DNA of 64,000 nucleotides from JAXLVB01 sp046329195. Its GTDB lineage: Bacteria; Bacteroidota; Bacteroidia; Cytophagales; Spirosomataceae. Of this stretch, positions 25,558-33,678 are shown one piece after another. The stretch's first letter is position 1. Each line of letters begins with the position of its first letter. The notes below the pieces were generated by a model. That model worked only from the letters and a program-made list of their open reading frames with translations. It was not told where the DNA came from and searched no databases. The stretch lies in the NCBI GenBank assembly GCA_046329195.1, contig JAXLVB010000001.1:2914001-2978000 (forward strand), read 5' to 3'. The position numbers were made by a program, and so were the translations under genes.

Positions 25558-26610
25558 TCAATGATGATGCTCGTGTTCGTGGGCTTCGAGATTCCCCGAA
25601 CTGACGTTCTGCCAAGTTTGACAAACACCACCTCTTTCTTTTTGGGTTTTCAGACAATCCTGTTGTTGTTTAAAAGCCGCTAATCCACTGCCCATAGGGC
25701 TTCGGATTTTGTTACTTTTCAAGAAAAAAGCTTGGTCGGCTTTGATAAGTTTGGCTGGGTGAGCATAGTCCACTACATACACTTGCCCGATGCTTTGTTT
25801 CTCAAAATCAGCCTGATTGGTAAAGTTGACGTAACAATTGAGGTCATCGAATTTGAAGATTTTACCCTTTTTAGTGATGAGTTCTACACCAAACTTTTGG
25901 TCCACGAGGGTCATTTTACAGCCATGACAACCGTCTTTGCCGTAGTTGATGGCTTCGGGCTCGGAGCTTGTACAGGCCAAGAATACGCCCATAATGAGCA
26001 ATGCTGTCGCTATGTTGAGGGATTGTTGAGGTTTCATCGCACGATGGCTGATGAGTTCACGAAGCAGAAGCACAAAGGCCAGCACGCCCACCGCCACGAT
26101 AATCCAGCCGCCTGTGTCGGGAATCGATAAGGCTGTAAAATTGAGTAGGTCTTTGTAGCCTAGCACGGGCGGCTGATAAGCCATGCCGGGTACTTGGATG
26201 GGAGCTGTTGGGTCCAGATCGTGTCCGTACTCATAGCCCCAGCGATAAAAATCGGCTAAGGCAATGATGGCTCCCAGCACTAACGTGCCAATGTAGATTT
26301 TGAGCCATCGCACGGTACCCATTAAGGATACAAACAAGCCCCATAAAATAAAACCCGCAATGATGTATTGGAGGAATCTAAACTCTGGAAACATCTCGAC
26401 CTTTATGTGTTTCATGCCGATGTAGTGGTTGAGGCCATTAATGACGTCCACGTCACCACCCACGTTGTTGTACCAGATGGTCATGGCCAAACCTTCGGGG
26501 TATTGGGGTGCCCATAGGGCAATTTTCCATAACGGTAAATAGTAACAGGCGATAACCGAAAGCGAGGCAACTGCCAGCAAAATGCGACTTACGAGTGGGA
26601 GCTTTTTCAT
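25558..26610 (-). CDS. Fusion of a multi-pass membrane protein with NosL copper chaperone
   Basis: The 350-aa protein has two parts. Residues 1-185 contain about four membrane segments, with WAPQYPEGLAMTIWYNNVGG and NGLNHYIGM, a type I recall beside nosL in Bacteroidota. Residues 192-350 are a NosL: an internal lipobox-like segment (TALLIMGVFLAC, Cys213), the metal-binding CHGCKM (228-233), and a His-rich tail EHEHHH. NosL supplies Cu(I) to NosZ. An internal Met192 followed by a full lipoprotein signal suggests two ancestral genes joined without a stop. Separate translation from Met192 is possible. Confidence 0.82.
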   Translation of the reverse strand: MKKLPLVSRILLAVASLSVIACYYLPLWKIALWAPQYPEGLAMTIWYNNVGGDVDVINGLNHYIGMKHIKVEMFPEFRFLQYIIAGFILWGLFVSLMGTVRWLKIYIGTLVLGAIIALADFYRWGYEYGHDLDPTAPIQVPGMAYQPPVLGYKDLLNFTALSIPDTGGWIIVAVGVLAFVLLLRELISHRAMKPQQSLNIATALLIMGVFLACTSSEPEAINYGKDGCHGCKMTLVDQKFGVELITKKGKIFKFDDLNCYVNFTNQADFEKQSIGQVYVVDYAHPAKLIKADQAFFLKSNKIRSPMGSGLAAFKQQQDCLKTQKERGGVCQTWQNVSSGNLEAHEHEHHH

Positions 26611-26634
26611 GATTGAAAGTTAATTTTCTTGTAG

Positions 26635-26667
26635 AAACCTGCCAGACTTAATAAATCTGGCAGGTTT
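26635..26667 (-). terminator. Perfect 12-bp hairpin between nosZ and the NosL fusion
   Basis: AAACCTGCCAGA (26635-26646) pairs with TCTGGCAGGTTT (26656-26667) around a 9-base loop. The 3' side on the minus strand (TTTCTACAAG) has only a short T-run, so it may be an mRNA-stability or attenuation stem that keeps nosZ transcript above the maturation genes. Confidence 0.6.
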
Positions 26668-26700
26668 GAATAACCTTAAACACCAATTGACATACCTGAC

Positions 26701-28716
26701 TTATTTTTTAGCTGAAGCCACAGGGGCTTCTGGTGGGGCTTGTTTGCCTGTTGAGAACGAAAGCGGCACATTAGAGTTGGCAGGGGATACTCGTACATAC
26801 CCTTGCATTTCTTGGTGTAGTGCCGAGCAAAAATCAGTACAGTAAATCGGTACTACACCCACTCGGTCGGGTATCCACTTGAGCGTACACGTTTCGCCCG
26901 GCATAATCAGAATTTCGCCGTTATTGGCCCCTTTTACTGCAAACCCATGCGGTATATCCCAGTCTTGTTCGAGGTTAGTTACGTGGAAATACACCTCGTC
27001 GCCGAGCTTTACACCTTCGATGTTGTCAGGAGTGAAGTGCGAACGAATCGAAGTGATATAGACGTGAACCTCTTTACCTTTGCGCTCTACTTTGGCTTGT
27101 GCTTCGCCTTTGGCTACGTAAGGGTGTTGGTTTTCTTCGATTTTGTAAATCTTTTGGGAATTCTTCATCAGCACTTCGGCAGCAATGGCTTCGGCGTAGT
27201 GGGGTTCGCCCGTGGTAGGGAAGTCGAGCAAGAGCTGCATTTTATCCCCATCTATACTGTATAACTGCGCCGATTGCGTAAGCTCTGGCCCTGTGGGTAA
27301 GTAGCGGTCTTTGGTGATTTTGTTGTAGGCAATCACATATTTGCCCCAAGGTTTTTTGGTGCAACCACCCGGCACGCACAAGTGGCCAATTGAGTAGTAA
27401 GTAGGAACTCGGTCGAGTACTTCCAATTTTTCGATGTTCCACTTCACAATCTCAGACGACACAAAGAACGACGTGTAAGCATTGCCTTTGCCGTCAAATT
27501 CGGTGTGGAGTGGCCCTAAACCTGGCTTTTGAACCTCGCCGTGCAAGGCGGCTTCGTATTTTACCACCGGGATACCCTCGTAGTCACCTTCAAAGTTTTT
27601 GTCGGCAATGGCTTTTTGTAATTTGCTAAACGAGAACACCGGAATCACAGCGGCCAATTTGCCCGACCCCACAATGAACTCGCCAGTAGGATCCACATCA
27701 CAGCCATGAGGTGATTTAGGACAAGGAATAAAATACACGATGTCTTTGTTTACTTTAGGGTCAAGTACCATTACTTCGGTTTCGATAGTACTGGTAGCTG
27801 AGTGTGTTTTGTCGTTGTAAACGTTGTGAGCGTAACGTACTTTTTCCTTTTTGGCTTGGCCGGCTTTTACGAGTTCTTCACACTTTTTCCAGTTGACAGC
27901 CATGATGAAATCCTTGTCTTTTTGCGAAGCATTCACTTCCAGCAGTGTATTGGCTTGCTCGGTATTGTAGCAAGAAAAGAAAAACCAATCGTGCGATTTG
28001 TTTTTGCCACCACGAGCTAAGTCGAAGTTGACACCGGGTAGCAAAATCTGAAACGAAAGATTCATGCGACCCGTTGCTTTGTCAATGCCTACAAAACTAA
28101 CTGTGCCTTTGAAATTCTTTTTGTAAGTGCCAATCGAAACGTCTGGGTTACTGGCAGCATCGTCCATGGGGTAGCTAAAACGAGTACCGGCAATGGCATA
28201 TTCGGTATTTTCGGTAATAAATGGCGACGAGTGATTCCCGCTGCTGTTGGGTATTTCGATGATTTCCATGGTTTTGAAGGTCTTCAAATCCACTCGGCCA
28301 ATACGGGGTGTGTTGTTGGCATTGCCAAAGGCCCAGCGCCCGTCGTGCTCACCGTTGGTAGTCGAAAGCGCAATGTGGTGGAGGTCGTCCCAGGGTACAA
28401 AGCCATGCGAGGTTTGGAGCATGGGTTTGGTTTCTTCGCTGTAGCCGTAGCCGTTTTCAGGAAATACCGAGAACACCGGAATGATACGGAACAAACGCCC
28501 CGATGGCAAGCCATAAACAGACATTTGACCATTGAAACCGCCAGATACAAAGTTGTAGAACTCGTCGTACTTGCCGGGGGCTACATAGGTTTTTTGGGCG
28601 GCATCGCCACTGACAGCACTGTTGGTGTTGGACGAGCGGCAGCTATGGAGCATACCTGCCCCGAGAGCAGTGAGTAAACTCACTATTAGAAGTATTCGGA
28701 TGGGTTGGTTTTTCAT
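26701..28716 (-). CDS. nosZ: Sec-dependent (clade II) nitrous oxide reductase
   Basis: The 671-aa protein has a Sec signal with a lipobox-like Cys (GMLHSC, Cys26) and no twin-arginine motif, as in clade II NosZ. A seven-bladed propeller (about 60-520) carries the CuZ His ligands (DDLHH, NGEHDGR, SPHGCD, GPLHTEFDG). The C-terminal cupredoxin ends in the CuA motif CTDFCSALHQEMQGY. It reduces N2O to N2 in the periplasm. It is preceded by a cytochrome c gene (33 bases) and followed by a hairpin and nosL/D/F/Y. No nosR is present, as usual for clade II. Confidence 0.96.
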   Translation of the reverse strand: MKNQPIRILLIVSLLTALGAGMLHSCRSSNTNSAVSGDAAQKTYVAPGKYDEFYNFVSGGFNGQMSVYGLPSGRLFRIIPVFSVFPENGYGYSEETKPMLQTSHGFVPWDDLHHIALSTTNGEHDGRWAFGNANNTPRIGRVDLKTFKTMEIIEIPNSSGNHSSPFITENTEYAIAGTRFSYPMDDAASNPDVSIGTYKKNFKGTVSFVGIDKATGRMNLSFQILLPGVNFDLARGGKNKSHDWFFFSCYNTEQANTLLEVNASQKDKDFIMAVNWKKCEELVKAGQAKKEKVRYAHNVYNDKTHSATSTIETEVMVLDPKVNKDIVYFIPCPKSPHGCDVDPTGEFIVGSGKLAAVIPVFSFSKLQKAIADKNFEGDYEGIPVVKYEAALHGEVQKPGLGPLHTEFDGKGNAYTSFFVSSEIVKWNIEKLEVLDRVPTYYSIGHLCVPGGCTKKPWGKYVIAYNKITKDRYLPTGPELTQSAQLYSIDGDKMQLLLDFPTTGEPHYAEAIAAEVLMKNSQKIYKIEENQHPYVAKGEAQAKVERKGKEVHVYITSIRSHFTPDNIEGVKLGDEVYFHVTNLEQDWDIPHGFAVKGANNGEILIMPGETCTLKWIPDRVGVVPIYCTDFCSALHQEMQGYVRVSPANSNVPLSFSTGKQAPPEAPVASAKK

Positions 28717-28749
28717 GATTATTCAGAAGTTTGGTTGTTGTTGAGAGAC

Positions 28750-29220
28750 TTAGTTTTCTCCGTCGTTTTTGCGCATGAACTCCAGCACACTACGGGCGTC
28801 TTTCTCAGTAAGGTTTTGATTAGGCATTCGTACCAAGCATTCTTCGAGCATAGCTTGAGCTTTGGGGTCTTTGTTGAGCATTTCTTCCACATTGGTTGCA
28901 AAATTCATAATCCACTCAGGCTTACGACGTTTAGTAACTCCTTGCCATCCAGGGCCTACCAGTTTTTCAGCTGTAAGACGGTGACAAGAACCACATTTGA
29001 GGTCATAGATTCCTTTGCCAGCCGTAATCATGGCTTGGTCAAGCGGGTGGCCAAGAGTTACTTCTTTGATGGGACCGATGCCTTTTTCGTCGTCGTCGGC
29101 GGTGGCAGTAGGTGTTTCTTGCGCTGGGGTACTTGTAGTGGATTCGCTTGTTTTTTGGTCACCTCCACCACAAGACGCCAGCAAAATGAGGATCCCTATC
29201 GGAACGAAAAGTCGTTTCAT
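28750..29220 (-). CDS. Mono-haem cytochrome c lipoprotein of the nos operon
   Basis: The 156-aa protein has a lipobox (LILLASC, Cys17), a Thr/Ser-rich linker and one cytochrome c domain with CGSCH (about residue 77) and a distal Met in LVRMPNQNLTEKDA. It is the first gene of the nos operon and the likely electron donor to NosZ at the membrane surface. It starts downstream of an FNR-like box and a candidate promoter. Confidence 0.9.
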   Translation of the reverse strand: MKRLFVPIGILILLASCGGGDQKTSESTTSTPAQETPTATADDDEKGIGPIKEVTLGHPLDQAMITAGKGIYDLKCGSCHRLTAEKLVGPGWQGVTKRRKPEWIMNFATNVEEMLNKDPKAQAMLEECLVRMPNQNLTEKDARSVLEFMRKNDGEN

Positions 29221-29232
29221 GTGATTTGTATT

Positions 29233-29281
29233 TTATGAGTATTTATACTTAAATAATAAGCCAAAATTATGAGTATTTATA
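29233..29281. repeat. Direct repeat of 15 bases upstream of the nos operon
   Basis: TTATGAGTATTTATA occurs at 29233-29247 and again at 29267-29281, 34 bases apart (about three helical turns). It flanks the candidate -7 element. A second operator is possible. Confidence 0.5.
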
Positions 29282-29287
29282 TCCAAA
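29262..29287 (-). promoter_or_regulatory. Candidate -7 promoter element of the nos operon
   Basis: On the minus strand TAATTTTG (29269 to 29262) matches TAnnTTTG exactly. A TTTG at 29287-29284 is only 14 bases away, shorter than normal, which suggests dependence on an activator at the FNR-like box further upstream. Confidence 0.5.
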
Positions 29288-29316
29288 AATTTATGATTCA
29301 ACGCATAGGCTATCTA

Positions 29317-29328
29317 TGATTTTTATCA
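29317..29328. promoter_or_regulatory. FNR-like box upstream of the nos operon
   Basis: TGAT-TTTT-ATCA is a perfect half-site pair with the FNR spacing of four bases. Its centre lies about 60-65 bases upstream of the predicted start of the cytochrome c/nosZ transcript, the class I activator position. Confidence 0.6.
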
Positions 29329-29361
29329 GTTGATTTTGATTATCAATTCATTAACGAGCAA

Positions 29362-29404
29362 CAAAAAGGGTCGCTGAGAGGATTACCCTCAACGACCCTT
29401 TTTT
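29362..29404 (-). terminator. Intrinsic terminator after the Crp/Fnr gene
   Basis: AAAAAGGGTCG...TGAG pairs with CTCA...CGACCCTTTTTT, with T-runs on either strand. It ends the cbb3-locus transcript coming from 30030 and insulates the nos promoter. Confidence 0.8.
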
Positions 29405-29421
29405 ATGATTTTTACAAGATA

Positions 29422-30030
29422 TTATGGTTTGAAAACTTTACCGTTAGTGATGGTAAGTAGATGCTGCTCAGCGAGTTGTTGGACTTTTCGGATGACGGTC
29501 TCTACTCGCAACCCCGTCATGTCAGCTAATAGTTGGCGAGTAAAAGGAACCTCAAAATTGGATATTTTATGGCCTTTTTTGAGCTCGGCCTTAGTTTTAA
29601 AATAATCAATGATGTTGAGAATTCGCTGTTCGGGCGGTAAGGTAGTTATATCCTTAATGAGATTGGCTTTGTAGCAAAGTCGCCAAGCAAGGGTTTGAGT
29701 CAGGGCAAAGTGGCTGTCGGGATGTTGATGGATTAATGCCAAAAAATCGTCTTTGTGAAGCACCCAAATCGTAGCGTCCACAATGGCTTGGGCATCAGCA
29801 GGGTAGGGGAAATTACCAATAAGAGGGGGCTCACCCAAACTTTCGGTTTCGCCAAATATACCTTGTATTAGATTATGATGCTCGGTCTGATTCAGCATCT
29901 TGACACTTCCTGATGCCACCTGAAAAAAGAAGTGTGCTGGCCATTTTTCATGGAATAAGTATTCTCCTTTTTTGAACTTATTGAGCGAGGCTCCGTATTG
30001 TTGTAGTAAGTCGGTGGGGATACACATCAC
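29422..30030 (-). CDS. Crp/Fnr-family regulator without N-terminal cysteine cluster
   Basis: The 202-aa protein has an N-terminal cNMP-binding-type barrel (FHEKWPAHFFFQVASGSVKM, GESLGEPPLIGNFPYPADAQAI) and a C-terminal winged HTH with recognition helix MTGLRVETVIRKVQQL. It lacks the Cys cluster of FNR, so its signal is something other than an Fe-S cluster. It is the last gene of the cbb3 locus, two bases after the TauE/SafE-type gene, and faces the nos operon. Control of nos or cco genes is inferred. Confidence 0.87.
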   Translation of the reverse strand: MMCIPTDLLQQYGASLNKFKKGEYLFHEKWPAHFFFQVASGSVKMLNQTEHHNLIQGIFGETESLGEPPLIGNFPYPADAQAIVDATIWVLHKDDFLALIHQHPDSHFALTQTLAWRLCYKANLIKDITTLPPEQRILNIIDYFKTKAELKKGHKISNFEVPFTRQLLADMTGLRVETVIRKVQQLAEQHLLTITNGKVFKP

Positions 30031-30032
30031 TA

Positions 30033-30740
30033 TTAGCGTTTAAGTGTTGTGCTATGACACAAAGGAATCTCGTGGTACTTTTCAAAATGTGGGCTAAGGT
30101 AGGGCACTCCTAAGTTCATCCCTCTAAGGATAAACACCAAGGCCAGTACAATGCCAAATGCCGGCATCCAGCGAGTAATCCAACTCCGAAACCGAACCGA
30201 CGCCCAGCTTGCTAAGGTGCTGATGCTGAGCATGGCGGGAGTAGTGCCCAGTCCAAAAAGTGCCATATAGGCGGCACCTTGTATAGGGGTTGCGGCCGCC
30301 AAGGCACCTGCTAACCCCAAATACACAAATCCGCAAGGGAGTAACCCGTTGAGCATACCAAGCAAAAGGTAATTGGGAAATGAGCGCTTGCGAAGCTGCT
30401 TGCCCAAATGCATTTTGAGGCGGGTGATTACGCTTTGGAACGATAAAAAATGCCAGAATCGAGCAGGGATGAACATCAAAAGCAGCAGCAAACCAGCCAA
30501 CACAGAGACTTTTTGCTGAAAACCTGCCACAAATAAACCCTTGCCAAAGGTGCCAAACAATAACCCTAAGGCACTGTAGGAGGCAATTCGACCTACGTTA
30601 TAGGTAAGTCGTGCCAAGGTGGCTTTTGTTGGCGACAGTCCACCTACGGGTAAGGCCATGGCAATTGGCCCACACATACCTACGCAGTGCAGACTACCAG
30701 CCATGCCAGTCATAAGGGCCGTTGTCCAGAGGATTTCCAC
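30033..30740 (-). CDS. TauE/SafE-type (UreH-domain) membrane protein of the cbb3 locus, GTG start
   Basis: The 235-aa protein has six to seven membrane segments and the hallmark MAGSLHCVGMCGPIAMALP at residues 14-32, seen in the sulfite-exporter TauE/SafE, DsbD-like proteins encoded in Bacteroidota cco loci. A second half begins LLGMLNGLLPCGFVYLGLAGAL. The Cys pair in each half may handle copper or thiols for oxidase assembly. The start is GTG 30740, four bases after the stop of the FixH-like gene, so the two are coupled. Confidence 0.83.
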   Translation of the reverse strand: MEILWTTALMTGMAGSLHCVGMCGPIAMALPVGGLSPTKATLARLTYNVGRIASYSALGLLFGTFGKGLFVAGFQQKVSVLAGLLLLLMFIPARFWHFLSFQSVITRLKMHLGKQLRKRSFPNYLLLGMLNGLLPCGFVYLGLAGALAAATPIQGAAYMALFGLGTTPAMLSISTLASWASVRFRSWITRWMPAFGIVLALVFILRGMNLGVPYLSPHFEKYHEIPLCHSTTLKR

Positions 30741-30744
30741 CGAA

Positions 30745-30894
30745 TTAAGGATGAGCTGTTTTGGTAGTTTTATAGCCAGGGGCCATTTCGACGTGGGCAG
30801 TGACCATACCGTAAATCATACTGCCGATAAACAAAGCAAACAGAATGAAAGCTAATACGATGCTTTGTCCCCAATTGAGTTTGAGCGATTTCAT
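30745..30894 (-). CDS. FixH-like mini protein, only the membrane segment remains
   Basis: ATG 30894 opens a 49-aa frame, MKSLKLNWGQSIVLAFILFA..., with one membrane segment, ending in KTTKTAHP. The start resembles FixH/CcoH, but that protein is normally about 140-170 aa with a periplasmic domain. The stop lies four bases before the next gene, so the missing domain is not hidden in another frame. It occupies the usual fixH position between ccoG and the TauE/SafE-type gene. It may be a reduced FixH or an unrelated membrane peptide. Confidence 0.65.
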   Translation of the reverse strand: MKSLKLNWGQSIVLAFILFALFIGSMIYGMVTAHVEMAPGYKTTKTAHP

Positions 30895-31010
30895 AAGCTG
30901 AATGGTTTTGAACAAGATGGATAAATCAGTTTTTCAGAACCCAGCTTGCCTTTAGCATATTTTTCAAAAGCAAGCTGGTGTAAATTGGTAATGTTGAATG
31001 CCTCACCAGA

Positions 31011-32471
31011 CTATTCATAAACAGGCGCCATAAACGAGGTCTTGACCTTGTCAATGACCTTACCGCCCGACTGAACGGAAATGTCGAGTGGTGTTTTATT
31101 GTCTTTGATGCTTGCTTGTGGAATCTCAATAAAGAACGAAGTTTTCACCATATCGTCTTGATTGACAGACGCTGGTGCTTTCCCTACAAACTTGATGCGA
31201 GCATTGGGATTATTGGTTTGCAACTCAATCGGTAATTCGTGGAACGTCTTGTTCACAATTTCGATATTATACAAGTTCGAAATCATGCCATTGGGTTGTT
31301 TCTGAAAGGTAAGCCCCGAAGCCCGCAAGATAGTGGTTTCAATGTCGCTGCGAGTCACTAATAAAAACACCAATACACCAAGCAAGAGTAGCAGTACTGT
31401 GGAGTAAGCGGCAATCCGAGTGGTAAAGCCAAGCTTTTGGCGGCTGGCAATACCATTGAGTGAGTCAAATCGAATCAGACCCCGAGGCTTCTTGACTTTG
31501 TCCATCACTACATTACAAGCATCAATACAAGCGGTGCAGTTGATGCACTCAAGTTGTGTTCCGTTCCGAATGTCAATTCCAGTAGGGCATACTTGTACGC
31601 AAATGCCACAATCAATGCAATCGCCTTGTTTCGTGGTGTTAATGGGTTGAGAATCAGCTAAAATGATGGGCTGGTTACTTGGCTGTTTTTTGAGTTTTCC
31701 TCGTGGCTCTCCCCGAACGTCATCGTAGGCAACCACGATGGAGTTTTTATCTAACAACACCCCTTGCAAGCGGCCATACGGGCAGATAATGATGCAAACC
31801 AATTCTCGGAAACGAGCAAAAACAAAGTAGAAAACACCCGTAAAAATCAGAATGGCCATCAGTCCACCAAGGTGGTCAAATGGGTTGTCTTGCACAATGG
31901 CTAATAGCTCTTTCTTACCGATAATGTAGGCCAAGAATGTATTTGAGATAGCAAACGACAAGACAAAGAAAATGAAGTGCTTTAGCGACTTTTTGATGAT
32001 TTTTTCCTGTGTCCAGGGCGATGCGTCCAAGCGCATTTGAGCCTTGTGGTCGCCTTCAATCCAAACTTCAATTTTACGGAAAAGCATTTCCATAAAAATG
32101 GTTTGAGGGCAGGCCCAGCCACACCATACTCGGCCATAAACGACCGTAAACAAAATCACAAAAACGATGAAAGTGAGTAGGCCAATGGCCACTAAGTGAA
32201 AGTCTTGAGGAACAAACAACACCCCGAAGAAGATAAACTTCCGCTCCAGAATATTGAACAGGAAGAGAGGATGGCCGTCAAATTCCAGAAAAGGCCCTGC
32301 AAACAAGCAAATCAACAATACATACGACAACCAACTGCGCATCTTGTACAGTGTACCGATTTCGATGCGAGGGTAAATCCAGATGCGTTTTCCTTGCTGA
32401 GTAACATTGGATAGATGCTCCCTGAAGTCAGAGGTATCTATGAGTTCAATATCTTTTATGGTGGAGCTCAT
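31011..32471 (-). CDS. ccoG: CcoG, cbb3 oxidase accessory iron-sulfur membrane protein
   Basis: Start at ATG 32471 (MSSTIKDIELIDTSDF, 486 aa). The protein has several membrane segments, VYGRVWCGWACPQTIFMEMLFR, two 4Fe-4S ferredoxin motifs (CIDCGICVQVCP and CINCTACIDACN) and a C-terminal Ig-like periplasmic domain. CcoG reduces Cu(II) to Cu(I) for delivery to the oxidase. It is separated from ccoP by a strong terminator, so it is expressed partly by read-through or from its own promoter. Confidence 0.93.
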   Translation of the reverse strand: MSSTIKDIELIDTSDFREHLSNVTQQGKRIWIYPRIEIGTLYKMRSWLSYVLLICLFAGPFLEFDGHPLFLFNILERKFIFFGVLFVPQDFHLVAIGLLTFIVFVILFTVVYGRVWCGWACPQTIFMEMLFRKIEVWIEGDHKAQMRLDASPWTQEKIIKKSLKHFIFFVLSFAISNTFLAYIIGKKELLAIVQDNPFDHLGGLMAILIFTGVFYFVFARFRELVCIIICPYGRLQGVLLDKNSIVVAYDDVRGEPRGKLKKQPSNQPIILADSQPINTTKQGDCIDCGICVQVCPTGIDIRNGTQLECINCTACIDACNVVMDKVKKPRGLIRFDSLNGIASRQKLGFTTRIAAYSTVLLLLLGVLVFLLVTRSDIETTILRASGLTFQKQPNGMISNLYNIEIVNKTFHELPIELQTNNPNARIKFVGKAPASVNQDDMVKTSFFIEIPQASIKDNKTPLDISVQSGGKVIDKVKTSFMAPVYE

Positions 32472-32487
32472 GGTAGTGAATAAAAAC

Positions 32488-32514
32488 AAAGGGGGCGTTT
32501 GACGGCCCCCTTTT
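32488..32514 (-). terminator. Terminator between ccoP and ccoG
   Basis: AAAGGGGGC (32488-32496) pairs with GCCCCCTTT (32505-32513), with T/A runs on both sides. It immediately follows the ccoP stop and precedes ccoG. Confidence 0.75.
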
Positions 32515-32516
32515 GG

Positions 32517-33404
32517 TTAGTTCAATGCTACTGTTTTGCCAGTAGAATCAGCGGGGGCAGTGGGTGTTGCTGGGGAGTATTTATCACCCTGAGGTTCTTT
32601 GCCTCCTGCGGGTTTGGTGCCTTGTAAGGTCAAGATAAAGCTTGCTACTTGTTGGATTTGAGCTGGTTTGAGTTGAGCTTTCCAAGCAATCATTCCTTTG
32701 GCAGGTACGCCCTCAGTAATGGTATGGAACACATCTTTGATGCTTCCACCGTGCAGCCAATATTCATCCGTTAGGTTGGGGCCAACCCCACCACCGCCTT
32801 CGGCACCATGACAAGCCACACAGTATTGGGTATAAACGGCTTTTCCTTCGGCAATGGCCTTGGCATCGGTCAGTGGTTTTACATTATTTTCATTGATGGC
32901 ATTTGCAAATTTCTTTTCGTAGGCGGCTTTTTGCTCATCAGCTAAGGCAAGTTCTTGGGTGTATTCTTGGTTCATCACATCGCCTTCGCCTGCCACATGG
33001 TAGTAAATCCAATACACAAAAGCGAATACAATGGTGCTGTAAAACAAATACATAAACCACGGAGGCGTAGGATTATCCAATTCACGGATGCCGTCGTAGC
33101 TGTGGCTCAACGTCATGCGAGCTTCGGCTGACATAGGGCGCATCTGCAAGATTTTTTCCCAGAAACCAAGCTCCGACTCCGCCGATTGCTCTGCTTCTGA
33201 CTTTGGATTTAGCGTTTGCTTGAGCGCCATATACAGGTAAATGACCGTTATGAATAGCACCATCGTGACGGCTAACATGACACAGAGCAATAATACAAGC
33301 GACAGTTGCTCGCCAGACTCAATACTAAACGCTGCTTTGTTGTCTTGTGCTTGAAGCGCCGAGAAAGACAACAAGGATATAAAGAGAAGAAAGTATTTTT
33401 TCAT
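32517..33404 (-). CDS. ccoP: CcoP, cbb3 oxidase subunit III with one haem c domain
   Basis: Start at ATG 33404 (MKKYFLLFISLLSFSALQAQ, 295 aa). A signal-like hydrophobic start is followed by a first membrane segment (LVLLLCVMLAVTMVLFI), then a second (FMYLFYSTIVFAFVYWIYYH), and a single cytochrome c domain with CVACHGAEGGGGVGPNL (about residue 190). Proteobacterial CcoP has two CXXCH motifs; only one is seen here. It passes electrons to CcoO/CcoN. The C-terminus is Pro/Thr-rich. Confidence 0.92.
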   Translation of the reverse strand: MKKYFLLFISLLSFSALQAQDNKAAFSIESGEQLSLVLLLCVMLAVTMVLFITVIYLYMALKQTLNPKSEAEQSAESELGFWEKILQMRPMSAEARMTLSHSYDGIRELDNPTPPWFMYLFYSTIVFAFVYWIYYHVAGEGDVMNQEYTQELALADEQKAAYEKKFANAINENNVKPLTDAKAIAEGKAVYTQYCVACHGAEGGGGVGPNLTDEYWLHGGSIKDVFHTITEGVPAKGMIAWKAQLKPAQIQQVASFILTLQGTKPAGGKEPQGDKYSPATPTAPADSTGKTVALN

Positions 33405-33455
33405 TGTATTCAACAAATAAAGTGGGGTCTTGTACCGATTAAGAGCCTTATTGGC

Positions 33456-33614
33456 TTACCCTTCGAGGGGCAAATTACTCACCTCCTGCACGTGTTGTTT
33501 GTCCATGATGAATAGATACACACCCACCACCACAAAAAACAGCATGAAAATCAGCAACGACGTTACTAAGTAAAAGTCGGCACCGGGTAGTTTATCAATG
33601 AATTGCTTAAACAT
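33456..33614 (-). CDS. ccoQ: CcoQ/FixQ small cbb3 oxidase subunit
   Basis: A 52-aa frame from ATG 33614 reads MFKQFIDKLPGADFYLVTSL and continues with one membrane segment (LIFMLFFVVVGVYLFIM) and a short polar tail (QEVSNLPLEG). Size, topology and position between ccoNO and ccoP identify CcoQ, which stabilises the complex. It is preceded by a perfect 12-bp hairpin. Confidence 0.85.
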   Translation of the reverse strand: MFKQFIDKLPGADFYLVTSLLIFMLFFVVVGVYLFIMDKQHVQEVSNLPLEG

Positions 33615-33638
33615 GGTCAAAGTTGTTTTGAGTGAAAT

Positions 33639-33672
33639 CGAAGGGCTTAAAACAGAGCGATTAAGCCCTTCG
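33639..33672 (-). terminator. Perfect 12-bp hairpin between ccoNO and ccoQ
   Basis: CGAAGGGCTTAA (33639-33650) pairs with TTAAGCCCTTCG (33661-33672) around a 10-base loop. No long T-run follows, so it may be a partial terminator or stability stem setting subunit ratios. Confidence 0.55.
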
Positions 33673-33678
33673 GATGGA

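Noticed and set aside
25558..26610. Assembly or frameshift error joining two genes
   Set aside because: The frame runs through without a shift and codon use looks uniform, so I treat it as a real fusion, though a strain comparison would settle it.
29336..29346. TTGATTATCAA as an FNR site
   Set aside because: It is palindromic but has a one-base spacer instead of four. The box at 29317-29328 fits better.
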